DNA from: Cryobacterium sp. Y82
GTDB taxonomy: Bacteria; Actinomycetota; Actinomycetes; Actinomycetales; Microbacteriaceae
Direction of reading: 5' to 3'
DNA: 64,000 nucleotides
Assembly (NCBI RefSeq): GCF_002929495.1
Contig: NZ_PJJJ01000022.1
Location: forward strand, 1 to 64,000
Shown here piece after piece: positions 45,492-54,770 of the stretch. The position numbers and the translations under genes are program-made. The notes under the pieces were generated by a model. That model saw only the letters and a program-made list of their open reading frames with translations, did no database searches and was not told the origin of the DNA. The first letter of the stretch is position 1, and each line of letters begins with the position of its first letter.

Positions 45492-45682
45492 TCAGGCGCC
45501 GGCCTGATGCTCGGCCAGGTACGCGGCAGGACCCTTTTCGGAGGCGACCGGGTCCATCCAGAGGGCGCTGAACTCGTTGCCGTCGGGGTCTTGACAGTCG
45601 CGGGCGTACATGAACCCATAGTCCTGGGCCGGTCGCGGCTCGGTCGCGCCACCGGCAAGCGCCTTGTCCACGCCGCGAGCCC
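45492..45682 (-). pseudogene. C-terminal fragment of a VOC-family gene
   Basis: About 63 codons, reading ALAGGATEPRPAQDYGFMYA, RDCQDPDGNEFSALWMDP and ending EKGPAAYLAEHQAGA before TGA at 45494-45492. This is the final beta-alpha-beta unit of a VOC protein. The N-terminal two thirds are absent, and the frame ends upstream at a stop, so it is a deletion remnant. Confidence 0.6.
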
Positions 45683-45723
45683 TCTTCTATCGTGGCGATA
45701 ACGCACGTTGTGTCAAGAGCCAC

Positions 45724-46704
45724 CTACGAGCCGGTGGCATCGTCCCACCACTCCAGCACGCGGCTGCCATAGAACGTGAGCCACTTCGACGCCTCACCGG
45801 CGGGCACATCCACCTCGAACCACACTCGGCCGGGGTGTCGGCGCTCCTGCAACCAGGTGCCGTCCGGCCGCCTGGCGGCACGGATCAGGTCCATCGCCTC
45901 GGCGAGCCGTGGATCGGGGGCGCTGCCATCATGCAGGGCCGCGGCCCGAAAGTAATCCGCGGCGCTGAGTACGCTGTAAAACCAGCGAAACGGGTAGGCG
46001 AAGCGCGTCGCCCACAGGGCAACTTGCAAACCGGTGGACAGCCGGTGTAACAGCCCACGCTGCAGCAGATATTCCTCTCCCCCGTGGCGGGCCGCACGTA
46101 GCTCTTCTGTGCCGCCGATCGTCATTTCGTAATACAACAACCCTTTCAAGGAATTCAGCGTCGAGTGATAGGAGGATCGGGTCGAACCCTCCACCCATTC
46201 GCAGTTCCAGCCTCCATCGGGTTGACGGTGGTCGACAAACCATTGGGCGTTGTCCGAGACGTTGACGCCGAGCCACGCTCCGTTGGCCAGCGTGAAGGCG
46301 TTGATGCAACAGTCGACTTCGCCGTTCCAATACGGCAGGTCTTCGTACTCCCACCGACTATTGGCGGCGAGCAGCTCGGCTGTGCCAGCGAGCATTGCGG
46401 CATCGACGCCCAGCTCACGCAGGTCGAAGAGAGCCCACGTCGTCGCTGTGTACGGCTGCCCCGCATCGGCGGCTGCCTCGGGGCCATTAAAGTCAAAATC
46501 TCCCGGAAAATACGCGCCGCCCGCCCACTGACCATCAGCATCCTGCAGGGCCAGCAGCCGAGCCCCAAACCCCTCAGTGTTGACCCGGGCCCTGGTTGTC
46601 CGCCATACCGCAGCCGGCGCGCCGACAAGGTCACGCTCAACGCGCCAACGCAGAGCCGGGTCGGAGTCGAGCATCCAGTCAAGAAGTCTCGGTTCGATAG
46701 TCAT
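45724..46704 (-). CDS. Squalene-cyclase/prenyltransferase-fold protein
   Basis: A 326-residue protein made of alpha-alpha-barrel repeats with Trp- and Gly-rich turns: LLALQDADGQWAGGAYFPGD, HRQPDGGWNCEWVEG and IRAARRPDGTWLQERRHPG. The QW-type motifs resemble squalene-hopene cyclase and related folds, but the length is half of a true cyclase and no DXDD acid motif is visible. A cyclase reaction is therefore doubtful. The start is ATG 46704. It is divergent from the FAD hydroxylase at 46947. Confidence 0.65.
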   Translation of the reverse strand: MTIEPRLLDWMLDSDPALRWRVERDLVGAPAAVWRTTRARVNTEGFGARLLALQDADGQWAGGAYFPGDFDFNGPEAAADAGQPYTATTWALFDLRELGVDAAMLAGTAELLAANSRWEYEDLPYWNGEVDCCINAFTLANGAWLGVNVSDNAQWFVDHRQPDGGWNCEWVEGSTRSSYHSTLNSLKGLLYYEMTIGGTEELRAARHGGEEYLLQRGLLHRLSTGLQVALWATRFAYPFRWFYSVLSAADYFRAAALHDGSAPDPRLAEAMDLIRAARRPDGTWLQERRHPGRVWFEVDVPAGEASKWLTFYGSRVLEWWDDATGS

Positions 46705-46860
46705 TGTCAGCACGTTACCCGCGCCCTCGCCACTCGGAAAGAGCCCAAACCGACTTCGACGCCGGATCAAGCCGACCGCCTCGAGCGGATGCCTAGCTGT
46801 GCGCGGGTTGCGGATCTCGCACGGTCGTATATGATTCAAAAAACGATAATAGAGCGACGC

Positions 46861-46875
46861 GTTCTTTTATAGAAC
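46861..46875. promoter_or_regulatory. Inverted repeat GTTCT-N5-AGAAC in the divergent promoter region
   Basis: A perfect 5+5+5 dyad (GTTCTTTTATAGAAC) lies in an AT-rich patch (46829-46880) between the squalene-cyclase-like and FAD hydroxylase genes, with a GATAAT-like box at about 46844. It is a candidate operator for an aromatic-acid regulator that is not encoded nearby. Confidence 0.4.
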
Positions 46876-46946
46876 ACAGGATAGGGCTGGCATTCGAATC
46901 GCCGCGCCGAGAGCACCGAGAAACCACACACAGAAGTGAGGAAGCC

Positions 46947-48824
46947 GTGCAGTTTCACCATCACGGATACGTGTCCACCGATCCCCGAGTACAGGACGCC
47001 GCGGGAGTCGGCATCGATCGCCCCGACGAGCTCCCTGACAGTGTCGATGTTCTCATCGTGGGAACGGGCCCGGCCGGCATGATCACCGCCGCCCAGCTCT
47101 CCCAATTTCCGGGAATCATGACCCGCATCGTGGAGCGCCGCGGCGAACGTCTCGCGATCGGGCAGGCCGACGGCATCCAGGCCCGCAGCGTCGAGACCTT
47201 TCAGGCATTCGGCTTCGCCGAACGCATCATCGCCGAGGCCTACCGCATCACCGAGATGGCGTTCTGGAAGCCAGACCCCACCAACCCGGCCAACATCATC
47301 CGCACCGCCCGTGCCATCGATGACCCCACCGGCATCAGCGAATTTCCGCACCTCATCGTCAACCAGGCACGCGTGTTGGACTACTTCGCCGAGGTCATGG
47401 CCAATTCGCCCAGCCGTATGACCCCGGATTTCGGCTATGAAATGCTCAGCCTGACCAACACCAATGAGGGCGACTACCCCGTCACCGTGTTGCTTCGGCA
47501 CACCAGCGGAGAGCTGACCGGTCAGGAGCGCATCGTGCACGCAAAATATGTGGTCGGCGCCGACGGCGCCCACAGTTCCGTCCGCGATTCCATCGGCTGC
47601 ACCCTCGCCGGCGACGCGGCCTTCCATGCCTGGGGCGTCATGGACGTGCTGGCCGTCACCGACTTTCCCGACATTCGCACCAAGTGCGCAATCCAGTCTG
47701 GATCCGGCGGAAGCATCCTGCACATTCCGCGCGAGGGCGGCTACCTGTTTCGCATGTACGTCGACCTCGGCGAAGTGGCCGCCGACGACAATGGCGCCGT
47801 GCGCACGACGACGATCGACGAGATCATCGTGAAGGCCAATGAGATTTTGCACCCCTACACACTCGACGTGAAAAACGTCGCCTGGCACAGCGTCTACGAG
47901 GTCGCCCACCGCCTCACCGACCGGTTCGACGATCTGCTTCCCGAGGAGATCGGCATCCGTTCGCCGCGGGTCTTCATCACCGGCGACGCCTGCCACACCC
48001 ACAGCGCCAAGGCGGGCCAGGGTATGAACGTCTCCATGCAGGACGGCTTCAACCTGGGCTGGAAGCTCGCCTACGTGCTCGATGGCCGCAGCCCCGAAAG
48101 CCTGCTCAGCACCTATTCCGCCGAGCGCCAGGTCATCGCGAAGAACCTGATCGACTTCGACAAGGAGTGGTCGAGCCTGATGGCGGCGAAGCCGGAAGAC
48201 CTCAAGGTTCCGCTCGAGGATTTCTACACCCAGACAGCCGAGTTTCCATCGGGCTTCATGACCCAATACCCGCCATCGATGCTCATCGGCGAGGCGACCC
48301 ACCAATCCATTGCCACCGGATTCCCGATCGGCAAACGGTTCAAGTCCGCCCCGGTCGTGCGCGTGGGTGACGCCAACCCGGTGCAGCTGGGCCACCACCA
48401 CCGCGCCGACGGCCGCTGGCGCGTGTATGCATTCGCTGACGCATCCGCTGAAATACTGGCCACCTGGGCCGAGTGGATGCGTACCGCACCCGATTCGCCG
48501 CTGCTCGCGCACACCCCGACCGACAGCGACATCGACATCGACAGCGTCTTCGACGTGAAGGTGGTCTACCAAAAGCCGCACACCGAGGTCGACCTGGGCC
48601 GGGTCGACAAGATGTTTTTGCCGAAAACCGGCCCGTTCGGGCTGATCGACTACGAGAAGGTGTACGCCGCCGATCCACACCACGACATATTCGAGCAGCG
48701 CGGTATCAGCCGCACCGGCGTCGTAGTGATCGTGCGTCCCGATCAGTATGTCGCCAACGTGCTGCCGCTGACGGCGACCGCGGATCTGGCTGCGTACTTT
48801 CGGCAGATACTGCTCGTGCGGTAG
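46947..48824 (+). CDS. FAD-dependent aromatic hydroxylase (phenol 2-/3-hydroxybenzoate 4-monooxygenase-like)
   Basis: A 625-residue flavoprotein monooxygenase. FAD-binding GTGPAG is at about 39-44, the DG motif region is DGAHSSVRDSIG, and the second FAD site is GDACHTHSAKAGQGMN. The C-terminal thioredoxin-like domain (about 440-625) is characteristic of phenol hydroxylase and MobA-type 3-hydroxybenzoate 4-hydroxylases. It would add a hydroxyl to a phenolic ring with NADPH and oxygen. The start is GTG after GAGGAAGCC. No ring-cleavage gene is adjacent. Confidence 0.85.
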   Translation: MQFHHHGYVSTDPRVQDAAGVGIDRPDELPDSVDVLIVGTGPAGMITAAQLSQFPGIMTRIVERRGERLAIGQADGIQARSVETFQAFGFAERIIAEAYRITEMAFWKPDPTNPANIIRTARAIDDPTGISEFPHLIVNQARVLDYFAEVMANSPSRMTPDFGYEMLSLTNTNEGDYPVTVLLRHTSGELTGQERIVHAKYVVGADGAHSSVRDSIGCTLAGDAAFHAWGVMDVLAVTDFPDIRTKCAIQSGSGGSILHIPREGGYLFRMYVDLGEVAADDNGAVRTTTIDEIIVKANEILHPYTLDVKNVAWHSVYEVAHRLTDRFDDLLPEEIGIRSPRVFITGDACHTHSAKAGQGMNVSMQDGFNLGWKLAYVLDGRSPESLLSTYSAERQVIAKNLIDFDKEWSSLMAAKPEDLKVPLEDFYTQTAEFPSGFMTQYPPSMLIGEATHQSIATGFPIGKRFKSAPVVRVGDANPVQLGHHHRADGRWRVYAFADASAEILATWAEWMRTAPDSPLLAHTPTDSDIDIDSVFDVKVVYQKPHTEVDLGRVDKMFLPKTGPFGLIDYEKVYAADPHHDIFEQRGISRTGVVVIVRPDQYVANVLPLTATADLAAYFRQILLVR

Positions 48825-48857
48825 GACGCATCAAACGGATGTCGGTGGATCGCCCAC

Positions 48858-49280
48858 CTACTCGGCCGCGGGACGCTGCCGGTTCTGCTTCGTGGCAGAG
48901 CGCTGCTGTTTGATCGCGAGGTGCCGCCTGGCTGAGCCGCGGGTGGGTTTGGTCGCCCGGCGCGCGGCCGGCTCTGCCGCAAGGCCCGCGATCACCAGGT
49001 CGGCGAGCTTTCGCAGCGCAATCTCGCGATTCCGCAGCTGGGAGCGCTGCTCGCTCGCGGCAATGGTGACCACCCCAGCGACGAGACGGTGACTCAGACG
49101 GGTGAGCAGCAGCATCCGCTCGTCGTCGGAAAGCACCGTGGACTCGGCGACGTTCCAGGACAGCTCGACCCGGCTGTCGGAGGTGTTGACGTGCTGGCCG
49201 CCGGGACCGGACGACCGGGAGAACCGCCAGCCGAGTTCGCGCTCGGGAATGGTCAGCGCCGCCGACACCTCAAGATCCAT
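48858..49280 (-). CDS. arfB: Peptidyl-tRNA hydrolase ArfB-like (GGQ release-factor family)
   Basis: A 140-residue protein with the catalytic GGQ at residues 27-29 in RSSGPGGQHVNTSDSRVEL. The basic C-terminal tail (ATKPTRGSARRHLAIKQQRS) would enter the mRNA channel of stalled ribosomes. It frees nascent chains from ribosomes on broken mRNA. ATG 49280 is chosen over a longer frame by fit to the family. It is convergent with the hydroxylase gene. Confidence 0.85.
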   Translation of the reverse strand: MDLEVSAALTIPERELGWRFSRSSGPGGQHVNTSDSRVELSWNVAESTVLSDDERMLLLTRLSHRLVAGVVTIAASEQRSQLRNREIALRKLADLVIAGLAAEPAARRATKPTRGSARRHLAIKQQRSATKQNRQRPAAE

Positions 49281-49342
49281 GTCCCTAGCGTTGCACACCC
49301 GAAGTTACCTCGGGCACGATAAGTATCAAAAAAGTGGCGATC

Positions 49343-50110
49343 TCAGAACAGCGGCCAGGGTACTGCGGGCATGTCGCCGCTCGGGGCCGGAAATCGTGCT
49401 TCAGAGCGCAATTGGTCGCAACGCGCGACGAATGCCGTGAGCTCCTCGGCGCTGACCAGGCCAGCGAGGGCGGTGCCGAGCTCGCCGGAAAGCCCCGCTT
49501 TGACCCGGTCGATGCCGTCGAGCTCGTCGGTGGTGAGCGCATCGCCCAGCCATCCCCACAGCACGGTGCGCAGCTTGGGTTCGACGTGAAAGGTGAGCCC
49601 GTGATCGACTCCGTGTCGGTGCCCATCGGTCATGGCGAGAATGTGGTCGCCCTTGCGATCAGCGTTGTTCACGACGACGTCGAACACGGCCATCCGCCGC
49701 AGCGGGGCGCTGTCTTCGTGAATAAGGGTGACCATCCGTTCGTGCTCGTCTCGCCCGTCGAGAACGTGGCGCCAGCCGGTTTCCGGAACGGCGTCCGCTG
49801 CCACCAGATCGACGGGGCTCTGCGCGGGGTCAGGCTCCCGCCACAGCTGCACCATGCCTTCACCCATTGGACCCTCGCGCAGCCAGGTGTGCGGCACGAC
49901 GTTCCACCCGAAGGCTTGCGAGACGAGATAAGCCGCCACTTCACGATTGGCGAGGTTTCCATCCGGAAAATCCCACAACGGATGCTCCCCCGCCACCGGT
50001 TTGTAGACGACCATCGCGCCATCGATGCTGCCCAGGAAGGTCGCGTTCGAGGCCGTCGTGATCCGGCCGGTGAGTTTCAACTCGCCGTCGACCAGGTCGG
50101 GAATCGACAT
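49343..50110 (-). CDS. SCO1664-family protein (kinase-fold-like)
   Basis: A 255-residue protein with ATFLGSIDGAMVVYKPVAGE, PLWDFPDGNLANREVAAYLVS, AVFDVVVNNADRKGDHIL and HGVDHGLTFH, the hallmarks of the SCO1664/PI3-4-kinase-like family of actinobacteria. The DRKGDH and VDHG motifs suggest a nucleotide-binding kinase fold. The substrate is unknown. Its start overlaps the DUF3090 stop by one base (TGATG). These two genes commonly sit with mycothiol ligase, but that gene is not in the window. Confidence 0.85.
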   Translation of the reverse strand: MSIPDLVDGELKLTGRITTASNATFLGSIDGAMVVYKPVAGEHPLWDFPDGNLANREVAAYLVSQAFGWNVVPHTWLREGPMGEGMVQLWREPDPAQSPVDLVAADAVPETGWRHVLDGRDEHERMVTLIHEDSAPLRRMAVFDVVVNNADRKGDHILAMTDGHRHGVDHGLTFHVEPKLRTVLWGWLGDALTTDELDGIDRVKAGLSGELGTALAGLVSAEELTAFVARCDQLRSEARFPAPSGDMPAVPWPLF

Positions 50111-50649
50111 CAGTCCCCGGGAACGGTGCAGGTGTGCCCGTCGGCGTCGATGGGGTAACCGCAGAGGGAGCACATCGGCCGCCCGGCGCCCACAACCTCA
50201 CGAGTGCGCATCGCGAATGCGCGAGCGGTGCCGACGGGTATGCGCACGAGCAACACATTGGCCGCTTCAAGCGGGTCGAGCATTTCCTCATCTTCGTCGA
50301 CAATCGGGTAGGCCTCGATCACCACCTGAACCGTCGATGGATCCCAGCCCAGGCTCATCGAGCCGGTGCGAAATTCCTCAGCGACCGGTTGCTCAAGCGG
50401 GTCGTTATCGACGAGCTCGATGGGGGTGCCAGTGGGGATACTAAACGGGTTGCCCTCGAAGGTGATCAGCTGGTCGAGAATCTCGTCGATCTTCTCGGCG
50501 AGCAGGGCCGATTGCTGTTTCTCTAAGGCGATGCTGACAATCCGCGCGCCGCTGCGTACCTGCAGATAGAACGTACGCTCCCCAGGCAGGCCGACGGTGC
50601 CGATGACGACCCGGTCAGGCCAGACGAACTCATGAACGATTTGGGGCAT
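50110..50649 (-). CDS. DUF3090 family protein
   Basis: A 179-residue protein beginning MPQIVHEFVWPDRVVIGTVG, with YLQVRSGARIVSIALEKQQ and a C-terminal zinc-ribbon-like end MCSLCGYPIDADGHTC, three cysteines and a histidine. This is the actinobacterial DUF3090 protein that is co-transcribed with the SCO1664-family gene. The role is unknown. An ATG at 50649 is the natural start. The pair's conservation suggests a joint function, possibly in nucleotide or mycothiol-linked metabolism. Confidence 0.88.
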   Translation of the reverse strand: MPQIVHEFVWPDRVVIGTVGLPGERTFYLQVRSGARIVSIALEKQQSALLAEKIDEILDQLITFEGNPFSIPTGTPIELVDNDPLEQPVAEEFRTGSMSLGWDPSTVQVVIEAYPIVDEDEEMLDPLEAANVLLVRIPVGTARAFAMRTREVVGAGRPMCSLCGYPIDADGHTCTVPGD

Positions 50650-50966
50650 GTAAGTATTTTAGACGCGAGAGTTGCGTGACGTCTGCGGGCCACCACCGGC
50701 GCATCTTTCGGGAGGATGCGCTCGGCCGGCCAGAATAGGCCGTCGCCGTCGGTATTCCTGGCGTGCACAGTTGCACTCGGTGCGCATCCGTTCGATGGCC
50801 GCCTGACCGGCGAGGATGCTGTCATGAGGCTCCCACCGTTCGAGCGATAACACCGGTGTGTTCAGTGGAACAGTATCCGCTCAATTTCAAGCTCGCAATG
50901 GACTCCATTGGCTCGCCTGTTTTGGGAGACCTGGATGCCCCCCCCGGTAACACCGTTGGCCCGGTG
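50650..50966. other. 317-base stretch without a convincing gene
   Basis: It lies upstream of DUF3090 and downstream of the FadD fragment. A 65-codon minus-strand frame (50659-50853) reads SLERWEPHDSILAGQAAI at its start and could be debris of a lost gene, but I do not recognise it. It should contain the DUF3090 promoter. Confidence 0.4.
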
Positions 50967-51839
50967 TCAGAGCAGCGGTAAAACCTGCTCACGAACCTGC
51001 TTGCGCAACACCTTGCCGAGCATCGAGCGCGGTGTGTTTTCGATCTGCACGATCCGCCGCGGAATCTTGTAGGCCGCGAGGTGTTCCCGGCAGTGCGCCC
51101 GCAATGCATCTTCATCGAGGGTGGCACCGGCCGTGAGTTCGATCGCGGCGACAACCATCTCCCCGCCCCGTTCGAGCGGTCGGCCGATCACGGCGGCGTC
51201 ACTCACGCCCGGGTGCAGCCGCAAGACGGCCTCCACCTCGGAGGGCGACACGTTGAAACCACCCGTGATGATCAGCTCTTTAGCGCGGTCTACGATCGTG
51301 GTGAAGCCATCCTCATCCACGCTCACGATATCGCCGGTGCGCAGCCACCCATTGGGCAAGAGCGTCTTTGCGGTCTCCTCGGGGTTGTTCCAATAACCCT
51401 GAAAAACCTGCGGTCCCTTCAGCAACAACTCACCCGGCTGCCCCAACGGCACCTCAACGTTCGAATCATCCAGATCGACCACTTTCATCAGGGTCGATGG
51501 GAACGGCACACCGATCGTGCCCGTGCGTCGGCTGGCATGAAACGGATTCCCCAGGGCAACGGGAGACGACTCGGTCATGCCGTATCCCTCAACAAGAAGT
51601 CCGCCCGATACCGACTCCCACAGTTCCACGACATGATCGGGTAGATTCATGGCGCCCGAAATGCAGTACTTGCACGAGCGCAGCGAGATTCCTTTTTCCT
51701 TCGCGGCGAGCGCCGTGCGCTCGTAGATCGGCGGCACTGCGCAGTAGACCGTGGCGGGCGACTTCTTCATGGCGTCGAGAACCAGCCCGGGTTCAAACTT
51801 AGGGAACAGCACGAGCAGGCCCTGCTTGCTCTGGTTCAT
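50967..51839 (-). pseudogene. 5'-truncated long-chain fatty-acid-CoA ligase (FadD-like)
   Basis: The frame reads the C-terminal half of an AMP-forming ligase: LVLDAMKKSPATVYCAVPP, LLVEGYGMTESSPVALGNP, PGELLLKGPQVFQGYWNNP, WLRTGDIVSVDEDG and KVLRKQVREQVL. Intact FadD is about 550 residues, and here only 290 remain. The ATP P-loop domain (the first 250 or so residues) is absent, and upstream DNA (51840-51993) has no related sequence. The A8-A10 motifs are intact, so the loss is a deletion, and the product could not activate fatty acids. Confidence 0.8.
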
Positions 51840-51993
51840 GATTTCGATGCGTAGCGCTCAACCTCGAAGCAGTCAAATGTGTCGTCTCACAGGGTCACCC
51901 GGCGACTTCTGCGGCGCTGATCCGATGATGAGTCGTAGCGTCAATAGTGCCTTCACGACTGCAGCGAAGGTCAAAAACGAACGGGGATACGAC

Positions 51994-53106
51994 ATGCTTC
52001 TCACTGGTTTGGGCCTGGGCATTGCCCTCGGCTTCGCGATGCAACGCGGTCGTTTCTGCGTCACCGGCGCATTCCGTGATCTCTGGGTCACGGGCAACAC
52101 TCGCTGGATCACGGCGTTTTTGATCGTGATTGCCGTGCAGAGCGTCGGAGTCTTTACCCTGGATGCAGTCGGCGTAATCTCGTTGTCGTCCAGCGCCTTT
52201 CCCTGGCTCGCCACGGTTCTTGGAGCCTTCCTCTTTGGCTTCGCCATCGTGCTCGCCGGCGGTTGCGCAACGGGCACCTACTATCGCGCCGGTGAGGGTC
52301 TGGTGGGCAGCTGGCTGGCACTCATCTTCTACGCGCTGTTCTCCGCGATCTCAAAGACCGGCGTGCTGGCTACGGGAGTCTCCGGCCTGCGCAGCGTCAC
52401 GGTCGAAGCCTCAACCGTGCACGGTTTGCTGGGCGTCTCGCCGTGGCTCCTGATCGCCGTGCTGGCCAGCGCGGTTGGTTTGTTGGTCCGGCATCACCTG
52501 CGCAAACGCCCAGGAGCTCGCCTAGCCACCCTGCCGCCCCGCAAACGCGGCATCGCCCATCTTCTCTTCGAGAAGCAGTGGGGCGCGTTCACGACCGCGC
52601 TCGTGATTGCCGCGCTGGCTATCTTGGCCTGGCCGCTGAGCTGGGCCACCGGCCGTGAAGCGGGACTTGGAATCACCGGCCCATCCTCGAACATCGTCAA
52701 CTATTTGGTGAGCGGCGACGCCGAGGTCATCGACTGGGGAGTTTATTTGGTGATTGGAATCCTCACGGGCGCGTTCATCGCTGCCAAGGGCAGCGGAGAA
52801 TTCCGCATTCGAATTCCGGATGCCGTCACCACCGTTCGCAGCATCGCCGGCGGTGCACTTATGGGTATCGGCGCGAGCCTGGCGGGCGGTTGCACCATCG
52901 GCAACGCCATGGTCAACACAGCTTCCTTCGAGCTGCAAGGCTGGGTAGCCTTCGGCTTTATGATCCTCGGCACCGGTGCCGCCACCCGGCTCTTCATCAC
53001 CGGGCCTTCCAAAGCCCGTTCCGCCCGCAATGCCGCAGCCGCGGGCTCGTCCAGTCAGACCGCGACGCCCGGTCCTAACGCTGCACGGGCATCCGTTCGC
53101 CGCTAG
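51994..53106 (+). CDS. YeeE/YedE (TsuA-like) sulfur-compound transporter
   Basis: A 370-residue membrane protein with about nine to ten helices. The conserved cysteines are C22 in RGRFCVTG, C91 in AGGCATG and C300 in AGGCTIGN, which in TsuA form the thiosulfate path. It probably brings thiosulfate or another sulfane donor into the cell. ATG 51994 begins the conserved MLLTGLGLGIALG; the longer upstream frame is a run-on. The TusA gene 53 bases downstream is its partner. A low-complexity tail follows residue 345. Confidence 0.85.
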   Translation: MLLTGLGLGIALGFAMQRGRFCVTGAFRDLWVTGNTRWITAFLIVIAVQSVGVFTLDAVGVISLSSSAFPWLATVLGAFLFGFAIVLAGGCATGTYYRAGEGLVGSWLALIFYALFSAISKTGVLATGVSGLRSVTVEASTVHGLLGVSPWLLIAVLASAVGLLVRHHLRKRPGARLATLPPRKRGIAHLLFEKQWGAFTTALVIAALAILAWPLSWATGREAGLGITGPSSNIVNYLVSGDAEVIDWGVYLVIGILTGAFIAAKGSGEFRIRIPDAVTTVRSIAGGALMGIGASLAGGCTIGNAMVNTASFELQGWVAFGFMILGTGAATRLFITGPSKARSARNAAAAGSSSQTATPGPNAARASVRR

Positions 53107-53159
53107 CATCGCTCGCCCCGCGCCACGTTTCAATTCACCGTAAAATAAGGAGATTCATC

Positions 53160-53387
53160 ATGGCAGTTCACGTACTTGAAACTGATGGTCAGGTTTGCCC
53201 GTTCCCCATCGTCGAGGCCAAGGAAGCCATTGCCCTGCTCGATCTGGGCGATGAGCTGGTCATCAACTTCGACTGCACCCAAGCGACGGATGCCCTGCCA
53301 CGCTGGGCCGCGGAGGAAGGCTACCCGGTCACCAATTTCGACCGTGTCGGCGACGCCGCTTGGACCATCACCGTTCAGAAAGCCTAA
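53160..53387 (+). CDS. TusA-like sulfurtransferase (SirA fold)
   Basis: A 75-residue single-domain protein. The active-site cysteine C13 is in GQVCPFPIVEAKEAI (CPxP). AAGGAG 7 bases before ATG decides the start. Next to YeeE/YedE transporters, TusA-like proteins accept sulfur from the imported compound (TsuB role). It would carry sulfur to thio-modification or cysteine biosynthesis. It is co-transcribed with the transporter. Confidence 0.88.
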   Translation: MAVHVLETDGQVCPFPIVEAKEAIALLDLGDELVINFDCTQATDALPRWAAEEGYPVTNFDRVGDAAWTITVQKA

Positions 53388-53397
53388 TGCCGCTGCA

Positions 53398-53427
53398 GCG
53401 CGGTCAGCCGGCTCAGGCTGGCCGCGC
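53398..53427. terminator. GC-rich hairpin after tusA
   Basis: GCGCGGTCAGCC (53398-53409) pairs with GGCTGGCCGCGC (53416-53427), 11 of 12 plus one G-T pair, with a 6-base loop. It starts 11 bases after the tusA stop. No T-run follows, so it may be a rho-dependent or attenuating structure. Confidence 0.5.
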
Positions 53428-53590
53428 AGACGCGAGCACCGGATGCCTGGGTGGGTCAGACAGTGCCACGCTCCAGTCTCGATCGGGTCGGTTCAATCAC
53501 GTAACGTTGAGCGAGCGGATGTCACCGTCGACACGTGCCACGGCACGGGATTTCCTCGCATCTCATCATCGGCACTGAAAGACTTTTTTT

Positions 53591-54658
53591 ATGACGACCA
53601 CTGTTCCTGCACTCGCCGCCCCCGCGGCCAACCAACCCCTCGCTCGCACCACGATCGAGTTGCGCACCCCCGGCGCCCACGACGTGGCGATCGACATCAA
53701 GTTCGCCGGCATCTGCCACTCCGACATCCACCAGGCTCGCGACGAGTGGGGCGTGGGACTGTTCCCGATGGTTCCCGGCCACGAGATCGCCGGCATCATC
53801 TCCGCCGTCGGCAGCGACGTCACCCGCTACCAGGTTGGCGACCGCGTCGGCGTCGGCTGCTTCGTGGACTCCTGCCGCGAGTGCGCCAACTGCCTAGCCG
53901 GCGAGGAGCAGTACTGCCTGAAAGGCGAGGTCGGCACCTACAACGACCGCAACCACGACGGCACTCCCACCAACGGCGGCTACAGCACCGCGATCGTCGT
54001 CGACGAGAACTACGTGCTCGGCATCCCCGACGGCATCGAGCTCTCCGAGGCCGCTCCCCTGCTCTGCGCCGGCATCACGCTCTACTCGCCTCTCGTGAAC
54101 TGGGAAGCCAGCCCCGGCAAGAAGGTTGCCATCCTCGGCATGGGCGGCCTCGGACACATGGGTGTGAAGATCGCCCACGCGCTCGGCGCCGAGGTCACCG
54201 TGCTCAGCCAGACCCTCAGCAAGAAGGAAGACGGCCTGCGTTTCGGCGCAGACCACTACTACGCCACGAGCGACCCGACCACCTTCACCGAGCTCGAGAA
54301 CCACTTCGACCTCATCGTGAACACCGTGGCCGCGAACCTCGACCTGGAGGGCTACCTGAAGCTGCTGGCCCTCAACGGCACGCTCGTGCACGTTGGAATC
54401 CCCACCGAGCCTGACAGCGTGAAGATGGTTTGGCTCGCCGCCCAGCGTCGCGCCATCGCCGCTTCCAAGATCGGTGGCATCCGCCAGACCCAGGAAATGC
54501 TCGACTTCTGTGCCGCCCATGGAATCGGCGCCGACATTGAGATCATCTCGGTCGATCAGGTGAACGAGGCCTACGAGCGTGTTATCCGCAGCGACGTGCG
54601 CTACCGTTTCGTTATCGACGTGGCCACGTTTGCGAACGAGACCCGCGCCGACGCGTAG
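53591..54658 (+). CDS. Zinc-dependent NAD(P) alcohol dehydrogenase (AdhC/YahK type)
   Basis: A 355-residue MDR dehydrogenase with both zinc sites. The catalytic zinc uses C42 (GICHSDIH) and H64-E65 (PGHEIAG), and the structural zinc uses C95, C98, C101 and C109. The cofactor loop is [14 protein letters not shown]. It matches the cinnamyl-alcohol or broad aldehyde reductase group. It lies downstream of tusA after a hairpin and upstream of an aldo/keto reductase, so the two reductases may act on the same aldehyde stress. Confidence 0.88.
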   Translation: MTTTVPALAAPAANQPLARTTIELRTPGAHDVAIDIKFAGICHSDIHQARDEWGVGLFPMVPGHEIAGIISAVGSDVTRYQVGDRVGVGCFVDSCRECANCLAGEEQYCLKGEVGTYNDRNHDGTPTNGGYSTAIVVDENYVLGIPDGIELSEAAPLLCAGITLYSPLVNWEASPGKKVAILGMGGLGHMGVKIAHALGAEVTVLSQTLSKKEDGLRFGADHYYATSDPTTFTELENHFDLIVNTVAANLDLEGYLKLLALNGTLVHVGIPTEPDSVKMVWLAAQRRAIAASKIGGIRQTQEMLDFCAAHGIGADIEIISVDQVNEAYERVIRSDVRYRFVIDVATFANETRADA

Positions 54659-54666
54659 GCGCCCCG

Positions 54667-54692
54667 ACCGGCGCGGCATCAGCCGCGCCGGT
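54667..54692. terminator. Hairpin after the alcohol dehydrogenase gene
   Basis: An 11-bp perfect stem (ACCGGCGCGGC / GCCGCGCCGGT) with an ATCA loop begins 9 bases after the dehydrogenase stop. It lacks a T-run on the plus strand. It is the first of two consecutive hairpins in this 112-base gap. Confidence 0.55.
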
Positions 54693-54715
54693 TGATAAAA
54701 ACCCAGGCACGAACC

Positions 54716-54749
54716 GCCCCGGGCCGCAGATTTCAACGCGGCCCGGGGC
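54716..54749. promoter_or_regulatory. Second hairpin directly before the aldo/keto reductase gene
   Basis: A 12-bp perfect stem (GCCCCGGGCCGC / GCGGCCCGGGGC) with a 10-base loop (54728-54737) lies just upstream of the AAAGGAG ribosome binding site at 54760-54766. It could attenuate transcription or adjust mRNA stability between the two genes. Confidence 0.5.
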
Positions 54750-54770
54750 ATCCGTCATTAAAGGAGTCCC

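Noticed and set aside
46836..48683. 615-codon minus-strand frame over the FAD hydroxylase
   Set aside because: It mirrors the hydroxylase coding region, as often happens in GC-rich genes.
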